Below are positions 8,799-16,889 of a stretch of 64,000 nt of DNA, one piece after another. The translations under genes and the position numbers were made by a program. Position 1 is the first letter of the stretch. Each line of letters opens with the position of its first letter. This stretch comes from Dyella sp. SG609 (GTDB lineage Bacteria > Pseudomonadota > Gammaproteobacteria > Xanthomonadales > Rhodanobacteraceae), in the NCBI RefSeq assembly GCF_012275375.1, contig NZ_JAAZQJ010000008.1:186001-250000 (forward strand), read 5' to 3'. The notes under the pieces are model-generated. The model made no database searches. It worked only from the letters and a program-made list of their open reading frames with translations, and was not told where the DNA came from.

Positions 8799-9306
8799 AG
8801 CGCGCCATCCCGACGCGGCACGCGGCCAGCGCCTTGACGATGTATTTCTTGACCATGTTCGAGGAGACGCCCAGGCGCTCGCCGATCTCGCGGTAGCCCA
8901 GCTCGTCGCGGTAATGCATCACCAGCACCGCGCGGCAGCGCGGGGTGAGGCGGGCGATCAGTTCGCCGAGCCGGCGGCGGCGCAGCTCGCGGTCCACGCC
9001 GGCGGCGGCCTCGCAGGGCGTGGCCAGGCGTTCCAGCACGTCTTCCAGGGCATCGCCGTTGACCGGTGCGCGCTGGCGCAGGGCGGCGTGCTCGCGCAGC
9101 AGGTTGGAGGCGATGGTGAACAGGTAGGCCTCGGGATTGCGGATGTCCTGCGCCCCGTGCCGGTCCGCGCGCAGCAGGCGCAGGTAGACCTCCTGCACCA
9201 GGTCCTGCGCATCCCAGGCATGCGCGGTGCGCCTGAGGAAATAGCGGTTGAGGGTGTCGCGCTGTTCCTCGAACAGGCGCGACAGCCCGGCGGCGGGGTC
9301 GGTCAC
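8791..9306 (-). CDS. fecI: ECF RNA polymerase sigma factor, FecI family
   Basis: 171 aa from GTG 9306. The frame stays open far upstream, but that extension runs through an intergenic repeat and is not family-like. Region 2 is recognisable (DAQDLVQEVYLRLLRA, NPEAYLFTIASNLLREH) and region 4 at the end (LTPRCRAVLVMHYRDELGYREIGERLGVSSNMVKKYI). It would direct transcription of the receptor-phosphatase genes when released by FecR. No Fur box or obvious FecI-dependent promoter was identified by eye. A GTG start without a clear ribosome site makes the exact N-terminus uncertain. Confidence 0.92.
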   Translation of the reverse strand: MTDPAAGLSRLFEEQRDTLNRYFLRRTAHAWDAQDLVQEVYLRLLRADRHGAQDIRNPEAYLFTIASNLLREHAALRQRAPVNGDALEDVLERLATPCEAAAGVDRELRRRRLGELIARLTPRCRAVLVMHYRDELGYREIGERLGVSSNMVKKYIVKALAACRVGMARYD

Positions 9307-9381
9307 GGGCGCTCGCGGCGCGGAGTGTGGACGCGGGACGCTAGTGCGTGGGAGTGACGATTGTGTGACGACGCATGGGCG

Positions 9382-9500
9382 GGCAGATGAGGGGCGGGCT
9401 CGCCAAGACGTAGCGACAGGGCGGGGCTTGCTTACTGCTTCTGCTTCATCGCTCCGCCCGCCCCTCACCCCAGCCCTCTCCCCGGAGGGGAGAGGGGGTT
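9382..9500. repeat. Intergenic repeat, family T (CCCCTCACCCC...CTCTCCCC), copy 1
   Basis: About 120 bases containing GGCAGATGAGGGGCGGGC at the left, GCTCCGCCCGCCCCTCACCCC in the right half (arms complementary to the left), and a separate short hairpin CCTCTCCCCGGAGGGGAGAGG at the right end. A second copy of the same layout lies at 24067-24232. It sits between fecI and the glnA control region, so it may insulate the two divergent units. Confidence 0.8.
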
Positions 9501-9583
9501 GGCTGTGTGGGCCCGGAGGGTCACGTGCCCGAATGAGGGATGACGGGCTAGGATGGCGGGCGTTGTTCGCGGGCGATGGATGA

Positions 9584-9633
9584 AGCGCATTGTTGGTGCA
9601 AAATCGCGATTGATTTAGCGCCTTAAAGGTGCA
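9584..9633 (+). promoter_or_regulatory. Two NtrC-like enhancer sites upstream of glnA
   Basis: AGCGCATTGTTGGTGCA at 9584-9600 and AGCGCCTTAAAGGTGCA at 9617-9633 both fit the dyad NtrC site (TGCACCA-N3-TGGTGCA type), each with an exact GGTGCA right half. Their centres are 33 bases apart, three helical turns, so two dimers would lie on one DNA face. They end about 64 bases before the sigma-54 promoter, the usual enhancer distance range. Confidence 0.7.
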
Positions 9634-9696
9634 AAGCGACCATCGCCATTCACGCAATCCTTACGCAAGTAACTGATCCGGCTTGGCTCCTTCCGC

Positions 9697-9712
9697 TGGC
9701 ATGGAGCTTGCC
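9697..9712 (+). promoter_or_regulatory. Sigma-54 promoter of glnA
   Basis: TGGCATGGAGCTTGCC matches the -24/-12 consensus TGGCAC-N5-TTGCW, with both GG and GC dinucleotides correctly spaced. It is 45 bases before the glnA start. Together with the upstream NtrC-like sites this predicts nitrogen-limitation control. Confidence 0.75.
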
Positions 9713-9756
9713 AAAGAGCAAGTTGTTTCCACGTCCCCATCTATTCGAGGTTCGTC

Positions 9757-11166
9757 ATGTCCGCCCAGAAAGTGCTCGACCTGATCCAGGAACACGACGT
9801 CGAGTTCGTCGACCTGCGTTTCGCCGACATGCTCGGCAAGCATCACCACGTCACGTTCCCGGCGCACACCATCGACGAGTCGACCTTCGAGGACGGCAAG
9901 ATGTTCGACGGTTCCTCGATCGCCGGCTGGAAGGGCATCAACGAGTCGGACATGATCCTGCTGCCCGACCCGGACACCGCCTACCTCGACCCGTTCAGCG
10001 GCCACACCCAGCTGGTCCTGCACTGCGACGTGCTGGAGCCCAGCACCATGCAGGCCTACGGCCGCGACCCGCGCTCGATCGCCAAGCGCGGCGAGGCGTT
10101 CCTGAAGTCCACCGGCATCGCCGACACCGCCTTCTTCGGTCCGGAGCCGGAATTCTTCATCTTCGATTCCGTGCGCTGGCAGAACGACATGGGCCGCGTG
10201 TTCTACGAAATCGGCTCCGAAGAAGCCGCCTGGTCGTCGCGCTACAAGTACGAGGACAACAACACCGGCCACCGTCCGGGCGTGAAGGGCGGCTACTTCC
10301 CGGTCAGCCCGGTGGATTCGCTCGGCGACCTGCGCGCCGACATGTGCAAGGTGCTGGAGTCGCTGGGCCAGGTGGTGGAAGTGCACCACCATGAAGTGGC
10401 CAATGCCGGCCAGTGCGAGATCGGCGTGAAGTTCAACACGCTGGTGCAGAAGGCCGACGAACTGATGACCATGAAGTACGTCATCAAGAACGTGGCGCAC
10501 CAGAACGGCAAGACCGCCACCTTCATGCCCAAGCCGATCGTCGGCGACAACGGCAGCGGCATGCACGTGCACCAGTCGCTGGCGAAGGACGGCAAGAACC
10601 TGTTCGCCGGCGACCTGTACGGTGGCCTGAGCCAGACGGCGCTGTGGTACATCGGCGGCATCTTCAAGCACGCCAAGGCGATCAACGCCTTCGCCAACTC
10701 CACCACCAACAGCTACAAGCGCCTGGTGCCGGGCTTCGAAGCGCCGGTGATGCTGGCGTACTCCGCGCGCAACCGCTCGGCGAGCTGCCGCATCCCGTAC
10801 GTGTCCAACCCGAAGGGCCGCCGCATCGAAGTGCGCTTCCCCGACCCGATGAACTCCGGCTACCTGGTGTTCACCGCGCTGATGATGGCCGGCCTCGACG
10901 GCATCATCAACAAGATCGACCCGGGCGCGCCGGCCGACAAGGACCTGTACGACCTGCCGCCGGAAGAAGAGAAGAACATCCCGCAGGTGTGCTCCAGCCT
11001 CGACCAGGCGCTGGATGCGCTGGACAAGGACCGCGACTTCCTCAAGGCCGGCGGCGTGTTCACCGACGACTTCATCGACGCCTACATCGCGCTGAAGATG
11101 CAGGAAGTCACCCGCTACCGCGCCAGCACGCATCCGCTGGAGTTCCAGATGTACTACGCGCTCTGA
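9757..11166 (+). CDS. glnA: Glutamine synthetase, type I
   Basis: 469 aa, the normal length of the dodecameric GS-I. It makes glutamine from glutamate, ammonia and ATP in the cytosol. Visible signatures: FDGSSIAGW, the metal-binding [52 protein letters not shown], and the adenylylation loop DLYDLPPEE with Tyr at about residue 398, so GlnE-type covalent control is expected. GAGG lies 8 bases before ATG 9757. Transcription is predicted from the sigma-54 promoter at 9697; the cognate NtrB/NtrC pair is encoded at 33988-36376 in this window. An intrinsic terminator follows at 11194. Confidence 0.98.
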   Translation: MSAQKVLDLIQEHDVEFVDLRFADMLGKHHHVTFPAHTIDESTFEDGKMFDGSSIAGWKGINESDMILLPDPDTAYLDPFSGHTQLVLHCDVLEPSTMQAYGRDPRSIAKRGEAFLKSTGIADTAFFGPEPEFFIFDSVRWQNDMGRVFYEIGSEEAAWSSRYKYEDNNTGHRPGVKGGYFPVSPVDSLGDLRADMCKVLESLGQVVEVHHHEVANAGQCEIGVKFNTLVQKADELMTMKYVIKNVAHQNGKTATFMPKPIVGDNGSGMHVHQSLAKDGKNLFAGDLYGGLSQTALWYIGGIFKHAKAINAFANSTTNSYKRLVPGFEAPVMLAYSARNRSASCRIPYVSNPKGRRIEVRFPDPMNSGYLVFTALMMAGLDGIINKIDPGAPADKDLYDLPPEEEKNIPQVCSSLDQALDALDKDRDFLKAGGVFTDDFIDAYIALKMQEVTRYRASTHPLEFQMYYAL

Positions 11167-11193
11167 CTGGCGCAGAAATCTTTGCAGGCATGG

Positions 11194-11222
11194 AACGGGC
11201 GCTTCGGCGCCCGTTCTGTTTT
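11194..11222 (+). terminator. Intrinsic terminator after glnA
   Basis: Stem AACGGGCGC / GCGCCCGTT around a TTCG tetraloop, followed by CTGTTTT. It lies 27 bases after the glnA stop and touches the 3' end of the convergent MFS gene. Confidence 0.85.
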
Positions 11223-12421
11223 CAGGACGCGGCGGTTGCCGTGGCGCGGAAGCGCATGACCACAATCGCCACCGCGCCGAACAGCACCACCGCGCTGCCC
11301 GCGAACACGCCGCGCGCACCGCCCGCGTCGAAGATCACGCCGCCGATCGCCGCGCCCAGGCTGATCGCCAGCTGCACCGCCGCCACGATCAGGCCGCCGC
11401 CGCTTTCGGCCTGGTCCGGCACCGTGCGCGTGATCCAGGTGGACCACGCCACCGGCACGCCGCCGAAGGCCATGCCCCACAGCGCGATCAGCGCGGCGTG
11501 CGCCGCCGGCACGCGGCCCAGCGTGACCAGGCCGATGGCGATGAGGCCCATCAGCAGCGGCATGCCCAGCAGCATCGCGCGCAGGTTGCGTTCCAGCACC
11601 AGGCCGGCCAGCGAAGTGCCGACGAAGTTGGCGATGCCGAAGCCGAGCAGGATCGCGGACAAGCCGCCCACGCCGACGCCGGTGACGGTTTCCACAAACG
11701 GCCGCAGATAGGTGAAGAACGCGAAGTGGCCGGTGAACACCAGGGTGCAGGCGAGCATGCCGCGGCTCATGCCGGGGCGCTGCAGCACCTCGACCAGGGT
11801 GCGCAGGCGCGTGGTACCGGTGGGCGCCATCCGCGGCAGCGTCACCAGCTGCCACACCAGCGCGAGCAAGCCCAGCAGCACGGCCAGCAGGAACACGTTG
11901 CGCCAGCCGATCAGCGCGCCGAAATAACTGCCCATCGGCGCCGCCGCGATGGTGGCCAGCGACACGCCGCTGAACATCAGCGACAGCGCGCGCGGCACCA
12001 GGTGCTCGGGCACCAGGCGCATGGCGGTGGCCGCCGACATGGTCCAGAAGCCGCCGATGGCGATGCCCAGCAACACGCGGCCGGCCAGCACCGCGGCGAG
12101 GTTGGGCGCGTAGGCCACCAGCAGGTTGGAAACGATCAGCAGCACCGAGAACGACACCAGCACCCAGCGCCGGTCGATGTTCCGCGTGGCGGCCGAAATC
12201 AGCAGGCTGGTGATCATCGCCACCACCGCGGTGGCGGTTACCGCCTGGCCGGCCACGCCTTCGGTAATGCCCAGGCTGGCGGCCATCGGCGTCAGCAGGC
12301 TGGCCGGCAGGAATTCCGCCGTGACCAGGCCGAACACGCCCAGGGTGAGTGAGAACACCGCGCCCCAGGCGGGCTGTTCGCGCGTCTCGCCGCGGGTGGT
12401 CAACTGTATGCCTCCGTCCAT
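11222..12421 (-). CDS. MFS transporter, DHA1-type (NepI/AraJ-like) efflux pump
   Basis: 399 aa from ATG 12421, which has GGA 7 bases upstream; a GTG at 12454 would add 11 residues. Twelve hydrophobic segments are apparent, with the MFS motif region NIDRRWVLV after the second helix and GRVLLGIAIGGFW in helix 4. The closest recognisable type is the sugar/nucleoside/drug efflux group (NepI, AraJ). It is divergently transcribed from an AraC regulator, which probably controls it. The substrate cannot be read from sequence. Confidence 0.85.
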   Translation of the reverse strand: MDGGIQLTTRGETREQPAWGAVFSLTLGVFGLVTAEFLPASLLTPMAASLGITEGVAGQAVTATAVVAMITSLLISAATRNIDRRWVLVSFSVLLIVSNLLVAYAPNLAAVLAGRVLLGIAIGGFWTMSAATAMRLVPEHLVPRALSLMFSGVSLATIAAAPMGSYFGALIGWRNVFLLAVLLGLLALVWQLVTLPRMAPTGTTRLRTLVEVLQRPGMSRGMLACTLVFTGHFAFFTYLRPFVETVTGVGVGGLSAILLGFGIANFVGTSLAGLVLERNLRAMLLGMPLLMGLIAIGLVTLGRVPAAHAALIALWGMAFGGVPVAWSTWITRTVPDQAESGGGLIVAAVQLAISLGAAIGGVIFDAGGARGVFAGSAVVLFGAVAIVVMRFRATATAAS

Positions 12422-12471
12422 CGTGCGTTCCGTTCTCGGGTATGGGGGAGGCACAGCGTAGGAAAGTACAG

Positions 12472-12519
12472 CCGGACGGTCTATGATGATGAATCTTTCG
12501 ATCTTGATCGATCGTCCGG
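12472..12519. promoter_or_regulatory. Inverted repeat between divergent MFS and AraC genes
   Basis: CCGGACG at 12472-12478 and CGTCCGG at 12513-12519 form separated inverted half-sites in the short gap between the two divergent starts. The gap also holds an AT-richer stretch suited to overlapping promoters. AraC proteins usually bind direct repeats, so this could equally be bound by another factor. Confidence 0.3.
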
Positions 12520-12525
12520 ATCGCC

Positions 12526-13518
12526 ATGGATATCCAGCCTTCCACCATTCCTCACGACCTGGCCAGCGAACTGCTGCTGGGCATGCGCCTGGTCGGCGTG
12601 CAGTACCGCCGTATCGAGGTGTCGCCGCCGTTCGGGCTGGCCTTCGGCGAGGAGCCGGAGCGGGCGCAGTTCCATTTCGTGGCGCGCGGGCCGGTGTTCC
12701 TGCGCAGCCCCGGCGGGGTCATCCATCGGCTGGATACCAGCGCCGCGGTGCTGCTGCCGCGCGGCGGCGCGCACCAGTTGCTGTCGAGCGCGCAGCCGGA
12801 ACAGCCGTGCAGGGACATCGCCACCCTCAGCGCCACCGAGCTGTGCCCGACCGTGCGTGGCTGCGCCGACGCCGGCGTCTGCCAGGGCGAGCGCACCCTG
12901 GTCTTCAGCGGCTGCATGGAATTCGATCTCGGCGGCATGCAATCGCTGGTGGCTGCGATGCCCGAGGTGATGCTGGTCGGCACCCTGCTGAACAGCAACC
13001 CGGAACTGCGCGCGATGCTCGACGCGATGGAGCGCGAATCGCTGGCGCCGCGCGCGGGTTCGGCCGGCATCCTGGCGCGGCTGGCCGACGTGGTATCGGC
13101 TTTTATCGTGCGCGGCTGGGTGGAGTGCGGCTGCGGCGACGCCAGCGGCTGGGTGGAAGCGCTGCGCGATCCGCGCCTGGGCAAGGTGCTGGTGGCGCTG
13201 CACCGCGACCCGGGCCGCCAGTGGACGGTGGCGGAACTGGCCGCGCAGATGGACAGCTCGCGCTCGGTGTTCGCCGAACGCTTTCTCGCCGTCACCGGCA
13301 TGACCCCGCTGCGCTATCTCACCGAACTGCGCATGCGCCTTGCCGCGCAGTGGCTGGCGCGCGACCGCGAGCCGATCGAGAGCGTGGCCTACAAGCTGGG
13401 CTATGGTTCGCTGGCCGCCTTCAGCCGCGCCTTCAAGCGCGTGGTGGGCCGGCCGCCCGGCGCGCTGCGCGCGCATGCGCCGGGGGAATCCAGGAACGCC
13501 AAGGAGTCCACCGCATGA
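12526..13518 (+). CDS. AraC family transcriptional regulator (cupin_6 N-terminal domain)
   Basis: 330 aa. The N-terminal half is a cupin-like ligand domain (PPFGLAFGEEPERAQFHFV, GGVIHRLDTSAAVLLPRGGAH). The C-terminal 110 residues are the two-helix-turn-helix AraC domain (WTVAELAAQMDSSRSVFAERF, ESVAYKLGYGSLAAFSRAFKR). Several cysteines lie in the middle (residues about 91-125: PCRD, LCPT, GCAD, VCQG, GCME), unusual for this family and possibly redox or metal sensing. It probably regulates the divergent MFS pump and perhaps the overlapping amidotransferase. Confidence 0.9.
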   Translation: MDIQPSTIPHDLASELLLGMRLVGVQYRRIEVSPPFGLAFGEEPERAQFHFVARGPVFLRSPGGVIHRLDTSAAVLLPRGGAHQLLSSAQPEQPCRDIATLSATELCPTVRGCADAGVCQGERTLVFSGCMEFDLGGMQSLVAAMPEVMLVGTLLNSNPELRAMLDAMERESLAPRAGSAGILARLADVVSAFIVRGWVECGCGDASGWVEALRDPRLGKVLVALHRDPGRQWTVAELAAQMDSSRSVFAERFLAVTGMTPLRYLTELRMRLAAQWLARDREPIESVAYKLGYGSLAAFSRAFKRVVGRPPGALRAHAPGESRNAKESTA

Positions 13519-14210
13519 CACGCACCGCCATCGCCATACGCCACGTGGCTTTCGAGGATCTTGGCCTGCTGGCGCCGATGCTGGCAGAGCGCGGCTATGC
13601 GGTGCGTTATCTGGAGGCGGGCGTCGATGCGATCGACGCCGGCGTGCTGGATGCGGCCGATCTGGTGGTGGTGCTGGGCGGGCCGATCGGTGTGTATGAA
13701 GTCGACCGCTATCCCTTTCTTGCCGGTGAGCGTGCGGCGATCGCCTCGCGGCTGGCCTTACGTAAACCGACGCTTGGCATCTGCCTCGGCGCGCAGCTGA
13801 TCGCGCAGGCGCTGGGTGCGGAGGTGGCATCCACGGGAAAGGTGGAGATCGGTTTCGGTCCGCTCACGTTGACCGACGAAGGCCGCGCTTCCGTGCTCAA
13901 GGGGATCGGCACGGTGCCCGTGCTGCATTGGCACGGCGATCAGTTCGCGATCCCGGCCGGCGCGCAGCGCCTGGCGCAGACGCCGGGTTTTCCCCACCAG
14001 GCCTTCGCCATCGACCGGCACGTGCTCGGCCTGCAGTTCCATCTGGAAGTGGAAGCCACGCAGTTGGAGCGCTGGCTGATCGGGCATGCGCATGAGCTGG
14101 CCGCGCATCGGATCGATCCGAATTCGTTGCGTCGCGATGCAGCGACGCACGGCGCTGAACTCACCCATGCAGCACGCGGCATCTTCGCCGCCTGGCTCGA
14201 CGGCCTGTGA
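13515..14210 (+). CDS. Class I glutamine amidotransferase-like protein
   Basis: 231 aa. The start overlaps the AraC stop (ATGA), with AAGGAG 8 bases upstream, so both are cotranslated. The catalytic triad is visible: Cys90 in LGICLGAQL, His176 and Glu178 in LQFHLEVE. The protein is a stand-alone GATase1 of the YfeJ/GMP-synthase-like type, with no synthetase domain attached. Such proteins hydrolyse glutamine or gamma-glutamyl compounds; the acceptor is not known. Its coupling to an efflux regulator suggests amine or gamma-glutamyl detoxification, which is inference. Confidence 0.85.
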   Translation: MTRTAIAIRHVAFEDLGLLAPMLAERGYAVRYLEAGVDAIDAGVLDAADLVVVLGGPIGVYEVDRYPFLAGERAAIASRLALRKPTLGICLGAQLIAQALGAEVASTGKVEIGFGPLTLTDEGRASVLKGIGTVPVLHWHGDQFAIPAGAQRLAQTPGFPHQAFAIDRHVLGLQFHLEVEATQLERWLIGHAHELAAHRIDPNSLRRDAATHGAELTHAARGIFAAWLDGL

Positions 14211-14341
14211 TGATTTCCGCCAATGCCTTGATGATTTTCCCCAGGGCAGCGGCAAGCTCGACGGACAACTAAGCGCCCGGCGTGCATACTCCGGCTCCTC
14301 GGCCATCGCACCGCGGCGATGCCATTGCGGAGGACTGAAGG

Positions 14342-16555
14342 ATGAAACGCAAAGCCGGCAATGCACTGCGCTGCGCCATCGTGTTGGGACTGGCCGGCTG
14401 GATGGGCCTCGCCATGGCGCAACAGGCGCCCGCCGCGCATCCATGGAGCGATGCGAAACTCTCGCCGGACCAGCGCGCCGACCTGCTGCTGAAGCAGCTC
14501 ACGCAGGACGACAAGTTCCATTTGATCCGCAGCTACTTTGCCGGCCCGCGCAAGCCGGAAGACAAGCCGGTGCCGCCGGGCTATATCGGCTCCGCTGGCT
14601 ATATCCCTGCGATCGAACGCTTAGGTATTCCCGCCATCCAGGAAAGCGATGCGGGCCTGGGCGTAGCCAGCTCCGAGCGCATGCGGCCCGGCGACTACGC
14701 CACGCCGCTGCCTGCCGGCCCCGTCACCGCCGCCACCTGGGATCCGAAAGCCGCCTTCCGCGGCGGCGCCATGATCGGCGGCGAAGCGCATGCCAAGGGC
14801 TTCAACGTGCTGCTGGCCGGCGGCACCAACCTGATGCGCGAGCCGCGCAACGGCCGCAACTTCGAATACGCCGGCGAAGACCCGCTGCTGGCCGGCACCA
14901 TGGTCGGCGAAGCGATCCGCGGCATCGAAAGCCAGCATGTGGTGTCCACCATCAAGCACTTTGCCTTGAACGACCAAGAGACCGGGCGCACCACGGTGGA
15001 CGTGCGCATCGGCGAGCAGGCCATGCGCGAATCCGACCTGCTGGCTTTCGAGCTGGCGATCGAGCGCGGCAAGCCCGGCTCGGTGATGTGCTCGTACAAC
15101 AAGCTCAATGGCGACTGGGCCTGCGAGAACGACTATCTGCTCAACCAGGTGCTGAAGCGCGACTGGAAGTATCCCGGCTTCGTGATGTCCGACTGGGGTG
15201 GCGTGCACAGCGCGGCGAAGGCGGTGAATGCGGGGCTGGATCAGGAATCGGCCGCCGAGATCTTCGACAAGCAGATCTACTTCGACGCACCGCTGCGCGA
15301 CGCACTGGCGAAGGGCGAGGTAAAGCAATCGCGCGTCGACGATATGACGCGGCGCATCCTGCGCAGCTTCTTCGCGGCGGGCGTGTTCGAGCATCCGGCG
15401 AAGAAGGCCCCGATCGACGAGAAGGCCAACCTTGCCGTGGCGCGCGAGACGCTGGAGGCGGGCGCGGTGCTGCTGCGCAACCAGAACGCCTTGCTGCCAC
15501 TCGATGTCGCCAAGCTGGAATCGGTGGCGGTGATCGGCGCGCACGCCGACAAGGGCGTGCTGGCCGGCGGCGGTTCGTCGCTGGTGACGGCCAAGGGCGG
15601 CAATGCGGTGCCGGGTTTGAAGCCGACCGATTGGCCGGGCCCCGTGACGTACCACCCGTATGCGCCGCTGAAGGCGCTGCAGTCGATGGCGCCGCAGGCG
15701 AAGGTGCAGTTTGCCGGCGGTGAGGACGTTGCCGCCGCAGCGGCGCTGGCGGCGAAGTCGCAGGTGGCCGTGGTGTTCGTGCAGAAATGGGCGGGCGAAG
15801 ATTTCGACGCGCGCGACCTGTCGCTGCCCGATGGCCAGGACGCCCTGGTCGCCGCGGTTGCCAAAGCCAACCCGCGCACCATCGTGGTGCTGGAGAACGG
15901 CAGCCCCGTCGCCATGCCGTGGCTGGAGCAGGCCGGCGCGGTGCTGGAGGTGTGGTATCCCGGCGGCGATGCAGGCAACGGCATTGCCAATATCCTCTCC
16001 GGCAAGGTCAATCCCTCCGGCCGCCTGCCGCTGAGCTGGCCCCGCGATGTATCGCAGCTGCCGCGTCCGGAGCTGCCGGGTGCAGGCGGCGGTACGCCGC
16101 CGGAGAGCGTGGATTACGCGATCGAAGGTGCGAACGTCGGTTATCGCTGGTACCAGTCGAAGAACATCCAGCCGCTGTTCCCGTTCGGCTATGGGCTGTC
16201 GTACACCACGTTCGAGCATGGTGGGCTGAAGGTGGATGCGAAGGGTGGCAAGGTCACTGCCACGGTGACGGTACAAAACACCGGCAAGCGTGCGGGTGCC
16301 GATGTGGCCCAGGTCTATGTGCAGGTGCCGGGGACGAAGGTGCGGCGGCTTGCCGGGTTTGCCAAGGTGTTCCTGAAGCCGGGGGAGCAGCGGGTGTTGA
16401 GTATTCCCCTGGAGCGGAAGCTGCTGGCGGATTTCGATACGGTGAAGCATGGGTGGGTGGTGCGTGGGGGGGAGTATGTTGTGAGTGAGGGGCGGTCCTC
16501 CGCGGATTTGGGCGCACCGGTCGCGACCCAGCTCGCGGGCGATGGCACCAAATAA
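14342..16555 (+). CDS. Exported beta-glucosidase, glycoside hydrolase family 3
   Basis: 737 aa. A signal peptide covers residues 1-26 (CAIVLGLAGWMGLAMAQ). The GH3 TIM barrel follows, with the nucleophile Asp in PGFVMSDWGGVHSA (about residue 286) and the substrate-binding KHFALNDQE stretch. The second alpha/beta domain (EAGAVLLRNQNALLPL, VFVQKWAGEDFDARDLSLP) and a C-terminal fibronectin-III-like domain (TATVTVQNTGKRAGADVAQVY) complete the usual BglX-type layout. It would release glucose from beta-linked oligosaccharides in the periplasm. It stands alone: no transporter or other hydrolase is adjacent. Confidence 0.95.
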   Translation: MKRKAGNALRCAIVLGLAGWMGLAMAQQAPAAHPWSDAKLSPDQRADLLLKQLTQDDKFHLIRSYFAGPRKPEDKPVPPGYIGSAGYIPAIERLGIPAIQESDAGLGVASSERMRPGDYATPLPAGPVTAATWDPKAAFRGGAMIGGEAHAKGFNVLLAGGTNLMREPRNGRNFEYAGEDPLLAGTMVGEAIRGIESQHVVSTIKHFALNDQETGRTTVDVRIGEQAMRESDLLAFELAIERGKPGSVMCSYNKLNGDWACENDYLLNQVLKRDWKYPGFVMSDWGGVHSAAKAVNAGLDQESAAEIFDKQIYFDAPLRDALAKGEVKQSRVDDMTRRILRSFFAAGVFEHPAKKAPIDEKANLAVARETLEAGAVLLRNQNALLPLDVAKLESVAVIGAHADKGVLAGGGSSLVTAKGGNAVPGLKPTDWPGPVTYHPYAPLKALQSMAPQAKVQFAGGEDVAAAAALAAKSQVAVVFVQKWAGEDFDARDLSLPDGQDALVAAVAKANPRTIVVLENGSPVAMPWLEQAGAVLEVWYPGGDAGNGIANILSGKVNPSGRLPLSWPRDVSQLPRPELPGAGGGTPPESVDYAIEGANVGYRWYQSKNIQPLFPFGYGLSYTTFEHGGLKVDAKGGKVTATVTVQNTGKRAGADVAQVYVQVPGTKVRRLAGFAKVFLKPGEQRVLSIPLERKLLADFDTVKHGWVVRGGEYVVSEGRSSADLGAPVATQLAGDGTK

Positions 16556-16889
16556 CCAGCGACATGCGGACTGCCTGAATACGCCATGGGCATATTTATC
16601 CCGGAGATAACGCCTTTCGACCGCCGGAAGGCGTACCCGCACGAGGCTGCGCGGAAAATTTGAACCCCTCCATTCGGGACTCTTGACCGAATCAGCGCCG
16701 CGCTCGCCAAACCGAAATAAATTTCGTTGCGAAGCTTCTTGCGGTCTGCTACTAAATCGTCGCTGCCTCGTCACTCCCGTGAAGCGGCAAAGGGGAAAGG
16801 TCATCGCGTCACTCCGTCGTGCCTGAAAAGGTGCGCGATAGACCGTTGCGTCTTGTTGCAGCCATTGCGTCAAGGTGAAGGGGAAAGGG
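16556..16889. other. Intergenic stretch without a gene
   Basis: 334 bases between the beta-glucosidase and the Rhs gene. It is less GC-rich than its neighbours around 16640-16760 and includes the small dyad CGAAATAAATTTCG near 16711. It probably holds the promoter and leader of the Rhs gene. No convincing coding frame or terminator was seen. Confidence 0.5.

Noticed and set aside
9307-9657. N-terminal extension of the FecI sigma factor
   Set aside because: The extra residues translate a family T repeat and intergenic DNA; homologues begin near the GTG at 9306.
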